DNA of 64,000 nucleotides from Gautieria morchelliformis (taxonomy: Eukaryota > Basidiomycota > Agaricomycetes > Gomphales > Gomphaceae). The stretch covers positions 31,959-95,958 of the forward strand of contig WHVA01000439.1 of the NCBI GenBank assembly GCA_015179125.1, read 5' to 3'. Shown one piece after another: positions 55,903-64,000 of the stretch (positions are counted from its first letter, which is position 1; every line of letters starts with the position of its first letter). The notes beneath the pieces are model-generated. The model was given only the letters and a program-made list of their open reading frames with translations, was not told where the DNA came from and searched no databases. Both the position numbers and the translations under genes were made by a program.

Positions 55903-56290
55903 GGGACCGTGCGACATAGCGAGAATAAACGGTATTGGATGTGTGGCATGTTTTTGCAGTCATTCGATAATTACGATTGGAAAAGATTATAGGTGTCGCA
56001 AATCATGTCACCTCCCTTGGCACACCGGTAACAAGCTAACCTGGTTGGATCGAGAGTAAAACATAAACAATATTATCAGCGGCGCAAGCAAAAGTGACAC
56101 TGGTAAGTCACTTTGTGAACCGCCTGCTCGTCTGGTGGACGACCAGGGCATGAGTCGAGTGCCGGACGTACAGCGGCAGGCACCAAATTGCATCACGCAG
56201 TCAAGTATCATGCCTTGAGACTTGAAGACAGACATGCGGACATGCAGCGAGGCTATCGCTTTTGGCATATCTGTGTATACTTATACACTT

Positions 56291-56669
56291 TTTTTTTTAA
56301 TCCAAATTAATATGTAAGATGATATATACATCTTCCTCCTCACATCTCCTCACCTTTAGATCTCTATCCCCGCTTGGACTCCTTGGGGGATGCCCTGAGT
56401 ATATCCATGCCTATGTCGGCAAGGTGTATGCGTTCTCACGCTCTCTATGCCCCTGCATCTCTCTACTTCATTTCCTTCCGCCATTCTTCTTTTCTTTTTG
56501 TGGGTAGCTCGGCTTCACCAACTTCCTGAAGCCTGAGGCAGACGACCTGTTTGCGGCGACTTTGTTACCATGGGTTGGTGGAAGGCATTGTTTGCCTGGA
56601 ATGTAGTGGGCTTGTTAAAGCCCGACTGTGTGGCCGGCTTGCTCCTTGCAAGCCGTGTAACGGGGTGTC
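56291..56669. other. No gene recognised
   Basis: Starts with a T-run at 56287-56299. No convincing ORF or repeat end between the unit tail and segment S. Confidence 0.45.
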
Positions 56670-56970
56670 CATTCTTGTTAGTATTGAAAATAGTATTGAA
56701 AGCGATATAATTCAATCTCTGAATATGAGACGAATCCAGTGAAAATCTGAAATGGCAAAAATATCTGCACATATAACTGAGTATATGTGTCTTACAATAA
56801 ATGCTATCGACAGTTGACTAGTGAGATGTAAGGCAAGTAAAGTCGAATTTCACTACTAAATTATGGTACATGGAGTTGACTATTTATCTGACAATGATAG
56901 GACTTGGCGTTCCTGATATTTATGGAAGGAGAACAATAGGTAGATGAAATGGGGAGGACGGACCATGGAC
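56670..56970. repeat. Segment S, uninterrupted copy (empty site for the hAT)
   Basis: Follows 15066-15256 and then directly 19801-19890 (GATAGGACTTGGCGTT..., GGAAGGAGAACAA). It lacks the hAT present in the other copy and has a single diverged copy of the target near 56865 (GGTACATG against AATACACG). Confidence 0.85.
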
Positions 56971-57375
56971 ATTGATAGGAGCATCGACAAATGTTGTACA
57001 GAATTTGTTGGAGTGTAAAGGATGAAATTGTGAAAGGAAACGGGCCTTGGAGATGGATAGGAGTCGCGGTCTAGCTACAAGCAGGGTCGGCTCGTCGCGT
57101 CGCGTCCCTTGATTGAGTCACGTGACTTTGGGATGTGTGGCACTTGGGTCAAGCTCGGCGTGCTTGGATAGGGTTTATAGGGGTGTTCTAGACTGCCATA
57201 GCATGTGGTGTGGGCTCCCGTGATATCGGGGTGATTGGACATATGGATTGGGTTGGATCAAGTGCATATGTTTGGGTTCGGCGATCTCGGGGATAGGTCG
57301 TAGTGATGCATGTGCATTTGGATGTATATGGACGAGTTGGTTTAGTGTTGGAAATGTGTTGATATAATTACCGGG
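56971..57375. other. No gene recognised
   Basis: A TATA-like GGTTTATAGG at about 57173 and a palindromic CACGTG at about 57119 occur, but no ORF. It may include LTR remains of the gypsy fragment to the right. Confidence 0.35.
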
Positions 57376-58557
57376 TCAATATAATGTTTCCTCGGTACTT
57401 CCAACATCCATGGCTATGGGCATGTCTATCTGTGGCATATAGCCGTGGTTCAGCTCAAAGGGCACAAACCCTGTGGTTGCGCTGACGTTGCTGTTGAGGG
57501 CGACCTCGACCATTGGGCATTTCGATGCCCAGTCCTTCTGGTCGTCCCTGACTACAGTGCATAATAGCTGGCCGATCGAGCGGTTTGTGCGCTCAGTCGC
57601 TCCATCGGTTTGGGGATTGAAGGCAGTCAACATGAGGAGCTTAGTCCCCACGAGTCACTGTAGTTCACACCAGAAGATAGATGTGAACTTTGAGTCTCTA
57701 TCCGAGATGATGGAGTCCAGGACTCCGTGGAGTTGGATGACTTCTTTCAGAAACAGCCAGGCTACTACTCCCTTGGCTGACACACTCATTGTTGTTGGGA
57801 CGAGGTGGATGTGTGATGTTAGTCGGTCGATAACTACCTTCAGGTAGTCATAGTCATTTGATTTTGGCAAGGGCCCCATAAGGCCGATGCCGATCGACTG
57901 CCATGGCCTATCCAGAATGGGTAGGGTGTGTAGTAAACCCTTGGGCCATTGTGGCCTGGTTTTCATCATCTGGCACTTTGCGCATGATGTGCAGAATGAC
58001 TCAATGTCCAGGCTCATGTCCAGCCACCAGTATGACCTTCAAACGTAGTTCGATTTCTTCAGATGGCTATAGTGACCAACTATCTGGTGTGCTCAATCAA
58101 TGATGATTTTGATCAGCCTCCTTCCCCCCTGAAGAACAGATTGGGGGATGGCGATGATGTCTCTCTTGAGCTGATTCTTTGTCCAGATAAGCCCATCCCG
58201 GATTCTAAATCTCGGGTGTGCATCCGGGTGCTCCCTAATCTTTGAGAACATGGGGTCCTTATGGTATGCATCTCGTAAGACCTTGGACAGGTCTATGCCT
58301 TGTTCGATGCTCTGGCACAGTGGTGTGCCGTTTTTGCCTGCGGCGATGACTCGGACATCATCGTCGTCGTCATCACGTGATACGGCACCATTCGTGGGCT
58401 TTTGTGAGCCCTCATTCAAGGCGGCGGATTCTAGTATCCGCGCCTCCGTCTTTTCCGCGAGGCAGTTAGACCGTCTTGTTGCTGCTGTTCGCAGCTCAAT
58501 ATACGATTGAAGACTGCGAGAACAATCTAGAATAGAAATGTCTCCACACTCCTCCAC
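57376..58557 (-). pseudogene. Ty3/gypsy integrase fragment (element G3)
   Basis: One minus-strand frame is broken by TGA near 58036 and at 57652-57654. It holds the RNase H/integrase linker (IEQGIDLSKVLRDAYHKDPM), finger remains (CTSCAKCQ), and the integrase core: SIGIGLMGPLPKS, IISDRDSKFTS and NPQTDGATERTNRSI. The first catalytic Asp of the core (usually xxDFMGPLP) is Gly here; the second Asp and the Glu are kept. Both stops are TGA where CGA would give Arg. No RT, gag or LTR was identified. The integrase is of a different lineage from G1 and G2, and no chromodomain is present. Confidence 0.88.
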
Positions 58558-59961
58558 GGAGTGTGCTCATGAAAGTGCGCCGCAAAGCACGTCAGGCCCG
58601 GAGCTATTACCGGCGCATAGAAACGACAGAAGCAGCAGAAAAGGCAATTACATACTAAATGGAAGCACACAGCGCCAAATCCGATTGACAACAGAAGCAT
58701 GACAGGGACAAAAGCGCCATGGCGGCAAGAGAAGGGAAGAAGCCAGGAAGTGACGTAAGATGTAGCCAGGAACCCGAAGCAGAAGGAACAAATCACGTGG
58801 CCGCCTGCCCAGGACAGAATTCACTGGCGAAAATGTAGGCGCCTTAGCTAATTATCCCGCGTTTCGCTCGAGATCCAAGTTCTTGCTCTCACACTGGCGC
58901 TATCCACTCTGGTCGTGACTTCCGTCGGCGGCCTCCCTGATCGCTGTGTCGAATATAACCTTCCAGCGCGCGGGTTCATTATGCAATGCTCATTGTGCGT
59001 ATGCTCGCGCGGGGTTGAGTTTGATATTGTTTGGGATTGGAGGTGGGGTTTACATTGTGTCGGAGGAAATGAACGCGAATGAGATTAGGATTGGGATGGG
59101 GAACGGGAGAAGGAGAGAGGGGGTGGGTTCAAATCATTATGACATGAAATACGGGGAAAATACTCACACGGCGGCGGGAGAGATACAGAGGATATGACGA
59201 CGACGCGCATGACACCTTTTCCTTGAACGGAGAGGGTTGACGGGCGGTTGCTACGGGGAGGGCCGTTAGTGAGATTGAAGATGGGCGCAACGGCGGGGCG
59301 ATCACAAAGACGACTTATAGCACCGCGATCCAACTCCGGAAATGTCGACTCTCGACTCTCGGCCTACAACCAGGTGGGGGCATCGAGCTGGGTACTGTCC
59401 GGGTCAACGAACTCCCTGCCTGCACCATCGTCGCGTGCAGTCTAGTCAACGCTGCACACTGTGATGTCGAACAAGAAAGACGCTCACTATCGTCCGGGGA
59501 AGGATCGCCATGGGGGCGATGGCAGGCAGGTAGCGAAGAAGAATACACTAACGAGTGATGTGGAGATGACACGCATGGTGAGTACTAGGGGAGTCACAGT
59601 GGGCTGGATGAGGGTACGGCGCAGACTAAGTCGACTGCAGCATCGCATCAGTATGTGTATACGAGCGCGGACAATTTAGCTCGCGATCGAGATCGAAGTG
59701 ATCGATCGGCGATCAAATAGATTGATGCTATACCCATTTAGGCTCGATTTACGTCAAGCGCGCAGACCACTTCCATGCCACCCCACAAGCCACGCATCAG
59801 CAGGAACCAGAAGCACTGAAGCTAGCAACCCTGTCGATCAACCAACGCCAGATGCGCGCGCCAGCTCCGATCTTCGAATCCGACCTATTGTTTCTATTCT
59901 CGGCTCTCGGCAGAGCGCGGTGCCGCATTACCCGGGTACCCCTTACTCATCTCGACGTAAC
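58558..59961. other. No gene recognised
   Basis: 1.4 kb with only short, poorly conserved-looking ORFs on both strands. No repeat end, tRNA or splice-supported gene was found. It could contain an unannotated host 5' region. Confidence 0.4.
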
Positions 59962-60833
59962 TGTTAGTAACCCACCGGGGAATTATGTAAGGGTCGGGTG
60001 TCCCTTGATCTGTGAGGAATACTTGTCGTAAGGACAGGATTAGCAGCCACGGACTCAATTTTCACTCAATCTATTTCACGACTTCACGCATGTGCTTAAC
60101 GACTCGTAACGTCCTCCATAACGATTCCACAACTTTTCAATATCACTCTACTCACTATCTATATCGAAGTCCGAGCCGAGGCGCACACGCCCATCTATTC
60201 GAGTCCATTCCGAACACTGAAAGACGCACATACACACCCACGCGAGTTATCGAATCCCCAAACGAGTCCGAGTCGAGCTCACACCCGAGTCCCCCACACG
60301 CACGCACAATGAATCGGGTCGAGGCACACAACCCACGCGCGCGCGAGTACATGCACAACCGGATCATCGCATCGCGTGATCCCACACCGTCGTATAATCC
60401 CCCCGACACTTTCGAGCCGTGTCCATCGCTCCTAAACGATCGCAACTACCTTTCCGCCTCATCCTTCGAGTAACCAAACGAGTGCACACCCTTTTTTCTT
60501 GGTGTCCAGGCGAGACCGAGGAGGCAGATGTATCATGGGTATATGGTGCCGGCAACATGCACGCACCCATCGCACGAGTATCCCCAGTCCTCCTGCCGTC
60601 CTTCCAATACGTCGAGACCCCTATTTGAATTAGCATAAATAGCTGCATATGTACGAGACAAGAACCACGAACACGAACCTTTTGACATCTTGTTCGACTT
60701 CGAGTTATAAGTCAAACTTTGGGTTATCTTCCCCTCTTGCACTCTATATCAAACTCGGCCTCAAGCTAAAGGCCGCATCCTTACTCTATTTGAGATTCAT
60801 TATTCTGTCAATACTGACGATGGTTTACGAACA
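59962..60833. repeat. Candidate solo LTR
   Basis: Begins TGTTAGTAACCC and ends GGTTTACGAACA, giving TGTTNGTAA inverted ends with one mismatch. The interior is CGAGTC- and CACACG-rich and has no gene. Flanks (GTAAC and ACGTT) are not a clear duplication, so the borders are tentative. Confidence 0.4.
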
Positions 60834-61500
60834 ACGTTGGTGCTTACCTTCCCAGACACACACTATATGGGAAGCCAGGACATCGACAGTACATCGGACG
60901 TTGCAACTCCTCCATCCGGAGTCCTGAATCAAAGCCATCATACGCTCACGCCCTAGTCTACCCAATGCGCAGGAGTCTGCATCGCCTATTGATAGGGACT
61001 CGCAGCAGGTGGAGGGAGTTGAAGGCACCACTGGAGGAACATACGAGCCCCGACAAAGCGGTAGGATGATACCTGATGGGAGAAAGCAAACGTTGAGCTA
61101 AATTGTCGTGCGTAGGGCGTCTGCGCTAGGGTGGATGTGCGTTGAGAGAAGAGAGTGTAAGTAATAGCGATACTGAGGCGGTGGGCGTCGCAGGATAAGG
61201 AGCCAGCATGCACTCGAGCTACGATGGTGCTATAATGTCATACCGGTGCTCGACGGGCGTGCGTTCACCCTGCATTACTTGAAGCGTTCAGCGCGTTGAC
61301 CATGCGGACTCGCATCCAGAGCGGAACAACGTCGCTTGCCGCTTATCTTGCCGGGCGTCACTTGGCTACCGATCTCCGAAGAATCACTGACACTCAGTCC
61401 GCCTCCCATGACTCTGAAAATGTCTTTGCGCTTAAGACAGGTTATCTATGGGGATATGATAAGTAAAATGTCTGTCCAACGACAGGTAAGTCTCACCTCA
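60834..61500. other. No gene recognised; may include copia LTR
   Basis: The copia 3' LTR starts at 61593 and runs leftward with an unknown end, so part of this stretch may belong to it. Nothing else was recognised. Confidence 0.35.
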
Positions 61501-61600
61501 GTGAACGGCTGTTTGACTGAGGTGTGACGATGTTCCAGCGAGATTATATAATAGCGTCATGGTCCGTGCGTTCTCTGCTTACTAACACTAACACTCCCCC

Positions 61601-62613
61601 TTAAGCTGAACGCACTCCAACGGATATTCTAAGACGAGCGAGCTGTGGAGCCGGCAGGGCCTTTGTGAGCATGTCCGCCGGCATGTCAGCGGTAGGGCAG
61701 TAGTCGATGGAAATCAGGCCGCGCTTGACCACATCGCGGATGAAATGGTATCGTACGTCGATATGCTTGGTGTGTGCCTTGAACTGATCGTTTTTCGAGA
61801 CTGATATCGCTGACTGGTTATTGCAGTACATGGTGACGGGCTGTGTGAGAGGATGGGTGATTTTGGTGATGAACATGCACATCCACAGGCCTTCATTCAT
61901 TGCATGAGTGGCAGCTATTGTTGGGTGCATTTATGCTCCTGCACCAAAATCAAGCATAATGTATTCGATTTATTGTATGGTGTTTCAATCTCTTCTCACA
62001 TTGTTCTTGTACCATGCATTCATTTCTCTGATTATTTTTGAAAATTTCCAGTCACTCCCTATCTCTCCGTTTCACTTTGTTATCTCTATTTTCACAGGCG
62101 GCTGCACCCAGCGGAGTTTGAAATGACTTTCGACGCGCGAGCTCTTCAGCGCTAAAGGGCTGGGTGCACGTCTATGCCTTCTGAGACAGGATAGTGCTCC
62201 TCTCTCAGTGACAATAAATTCACTGAGAGAGGCGAGTAGTATTCCTTGTATTTTCATAGCATGTTGACTAAAAATCATGTAGTGAATTTGATTCTAGGTA
62301 TTGTATTAATATAACAGTGACAATAAATTCACTGAGAGAGTGAATTTGATTCTAGCTTTCTAAGAACTCTACCGAACCTTCCCTGCCATAACCCCTACTT
62401 GCTAACAGCTATGTATTCTGCTTCCGTTGTAGATAACGCGACGACGGACTGCTTCTTTGAGCTCCAGGAAACGGCACCTCCGTCTATGGTGAACACATAG
62501 CCGGATATCAAATATCGATGGTGCTGTGAGGCTCCATTGGCATCCGAAAACCCTTCGAGTCCGGTGCGTTCTTGTTTTCCTGGCTTTGCCCATGTCCACC
62601 AATTCCTGACACC
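61601..62613 (-). pseudogene. Copia RNase H C-terminus
   Basis: Segments read LEGFSDANGASQHHRYLISG, YVFTIDGGAVSWSSKKQ and VVALSTTEAEYIAV; then, beyond the inserted LTR, THAMNEGLWM, YCNNQSAISVSKN and HTKHIDVRYHFIRDVV, ending LRISVGVRSA at 61601. This is the copia RNase H. The catalytic Asp of CDNQSA is Asn here (YCNNQSA). Broken by a 489-bp insertion plus target duplication and truncated at its N-terminal side. Confidence 0.88.
61914..62412 (+). mobile_element. Solo LTR, family L2 (61919-62407)
   Basis: 489 bp from TGTTGGGTGC to GCTAACA with a perfect 5-bp duplication GCTAT (61914-61918 and 62408-62412), inserted in the copia RNase H. The reverse-oriented relative lies at 15961-16421. It includes repeated CACTGAGAGAG motifs. 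Confidence 0.92.
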
Positions 62614-63619
62614 TGTCATGACGTGTTTATTCCTCATACTCAGGTGCTCTGTCCTACCATTTCTCACCCCATTTCCATGTTCGTTCCGATCGCCATTGTC
62701 ATGTTCGGCAACCAATGCTCACTGTTCGCGCCAATTACCATCGCCACACCGTCAAACGCACGATCGACATCTTTGGGCTGACTTGGCAGTCATCACTGGG
62801 TCTACCACCTCCTCTGCTCGACCCTCTTCTGATGGTGTTCTGATAATTGGATTGTCATGACCTGTGCATTTCCTGCACCTTGGTATCCCCGGCTTCCCTT
62901 TCGCTACTCCTCCTCAGTGTTCGCTCGGCTTCGCCCTCCACCTCGACCCCCCCTCCTTTATGTCGCCTCTGTTCGCCCTTCCTTGCATTTCGCCGAACGG
63001 CCATTCGCTGCTCGCATCATTCGCCAGCAGGCACACCATCAAATACGATCGATACCATTCACCCGGCATGATGGTTCATCATTAACCCTATCGTCTTCTT
63101 AATCCAACCCCATTGGGCGTTCGTATGGTCAAAGTGTGTTTGCAGGACACCCCTTCCATAGGTCATGCGGGATCAACCCAGTAGACCAAGAGTCCGTGCA
63201 GGGTAGCATGTATGCGGGTCCCAAGACATGGCTTTGTCAATAAGTGCCTTCGCCACCTTTACTCTCCGTTGTTTCATGTTCTCCCTCTTCTCTCATTCTA
63301 TTGTATGTTTATTTCATCTATGTTGTATCATGACTGCGCACCCCTATCCAACCCTGACTTGTGACGGCCTCTTTCCTATTCGCTGATATCTTACGAGCAT
63401 TCGATATAAGTAGTTTACATTCGCATGTATATTCCCCAGTTCAATTATCATACGTCGTTCATCTTGTGCAAATTTGACCTCGCTGTGATCATCGTCCTAA
63501 GCCTTGTCTTAGAGACTTCTATCTTCAACTAGCAGAGGACTTAGGCATCACTGGTGAGTTCTCATACTTCATCTTCGTTACCTTAGCCTTCGAACCATTT
63601 TCTGTGCTGTTGGCGAAGG
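62614..63619 (-). repeat. R2 repeat, inverted copy, cut by an LTR
   Basis: Starts TGTCATGACG, the inverse of the CATGACA end of the copy at 16446, and follows the reverse complement of that copy to about 16700. It is interrupted at 63619 by an L1 LTR, so its other end is outside the window. Confidence 0.8.
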
Positions 63620-64000
63620 TGTTACGATACGATCCGTCGTAAGGTTGACCGAGGTCGGGGACGAAACCCGAGTCAAGGTCCGAGGTTACAGGGCGAGGTT
63701 TGGATGGGGAAGTCGGAGAGGGACTTGGCTTCAGCTTATGTGCTGCGCCGACCCTACGCACGAGTCCCAACTTCGGAGGTAAACGAATAAGAGGCGAGGT
63801 TCTAGCTTAAGAGGCGAGGCGTAGAAACTAGCTAGGGATCGAAGGGACACGATAGTTGATTTTCAGACTGAGGAGTAGGAATGCATACAAGGGGGTTATA
63901 TACGGACGAGGTGCAAGTCAGGGGCGAACAGATTAGTGGAGGTCAGGGCGAGGTCAGGAGACCGAGGTCAGGGCGAGGTAATATACGAATGATGCGTGAT
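63620..64000. mobile_element. LTR, family L1, running off the right edge
   Basis: TGTTACGATACGATCC onward is about 93% identical to the solo LTR at 35615. It is inserted in the R2 repeat after GAAGG. Whether it is a solo LTR or the end of a full element cannot be told. Confidence 0.88.

Larger units (their letters stand above)
49669..55907 (+). mobile_element. Young, nearly complete Ty3/gypsy chromovirus (element G2, 49674-55902)
   Basis: LTRs of 480 bp at 49674-50153 and 55423-55902 differ at one position (CCATTTCTGA versus CCATTTCCGA). A perfect 5-bp duplication GGGAC flanks the element (49669-49673 and 55903-55907). Gag and pol frames are free of stops. This is the most recent insertion in the window. 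It interrupts array unit C; the uninterrupted site is at 43690. Confidence 0.97.
46840..56290. repeat. Array unit copy C, with the young chromovirus inside
   Basis: 46840-49673 plus 55903-56290 form one unit: complete DUF6533 gene, promoter, upstream flank, then a shortened right part in which the divergent ORF is deleted and only the tail remains (56080-56290). The retrotransposon at 49674-55902 interrupts it with a 5-bp duplication. Confidence 0.85.
61501..62613 (-). mobile_element. Ty1/copia 3' fragment split by a solo LTR
   Basis: The minus strand carries the RNase H end of pol (62608-62408 and 61918-61601), a purine tract next to the stop (TTAAGGGGGAGTG, about 61605-61593), then the start of the 3' LTR (TGTTAGTGTTAG, 61593 leftward) with TATATAAT at about 61545-61552. 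The left end of the LTR was not located. Upstream pol is replaced by the R2 repeat at 62614. Confidence 0.75.

Noticed and set aside
10990-56290. Starship-type giant element as explanation for the array
   Set aside because: No tyrosine recombinase (DUF3435) gene or other Starship signature was seen; tandem duplication explains the data more simply.

Overview
The window is nuclear DNA from a filamentous basidiomycete, most likely an Agaricomycete. The evidence is short introns of 50-65 nt with GT(R)NGT donors, DUF6533 and DUF6532 genes, a Plavaka transposase, a Tad1-type LINE, chromodomain Ty3/gypsy elements and a heme-thiolate peroxygenase pseudogene. No rRNA, tRNA or CRISPR was seen. Nothing here looks like a housekeeping locus. 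It is a transposon-dense accessory region in which most genes are transposon genes, unit-borne repeated genes, or decayed copies.

Layout. 1-7488: a decayed Ty3/gypsy chromovirus on the minus strand, with ~95% identical LTR portions and a spliced antisense gene between pol and the 3' LTR. 7489-10636: a hairpin, an unrecognised remnant and the 3' half of a Tad1-like LINE ending in poly(A). 10990-56290: a broken array of one repeated unit in which a DUF6533 multi-pass membrane protein gene (always minus) is divergent from a GC-rich proline-rich ORF with an ELMKLFP motif (always plus). The array holds many other insertions. These are a hAT element with an 8-bp target duplication (15257-19792), a Harbinger-like element (20901-23634), a CACTG-ended element carrying a CSE1/importin-alpha exporter fragment (24643-28830), a TIR element with an AT-hook ORF (31445-32326), a non-autonomous hAT (32551-33729), a solo LTR (35615-36164), a truncated Plavaka element with a divergent DUF6532 gene (38050-42892), and a nearly complete young chromovirus (49674-55902, LTRs differing at 1 of 480 positions). 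A peroxygenase (UPO) pseudogene lies at 34.3-35.0 kb. 56291-64000: a gypsy integrase fragment, a candidate LTR, a copia RNase H fragment split by a solo LTR, a copy of a 1.27-kb TG...CA repeat, and an LTR running off the right edge.

Age and decay. The young chromovirus (about 50-56 kb) contrasts with everything else. Older copies carry repeated premature stops of the form CGA to TGA or CAG/CAA to TAG/TAA, as expected from deamination of methylated cytosine or RIP-like mutation. Several insertions have unambiguous target duplications or a paralogous empty site in this same window, so the order of nesting can be reconstructed.

Limits. Domain calls rest on reading translated sequence without database searches. 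Exon boundaries are given only where both splice sites and frame agree. Repeat identities are by eye.
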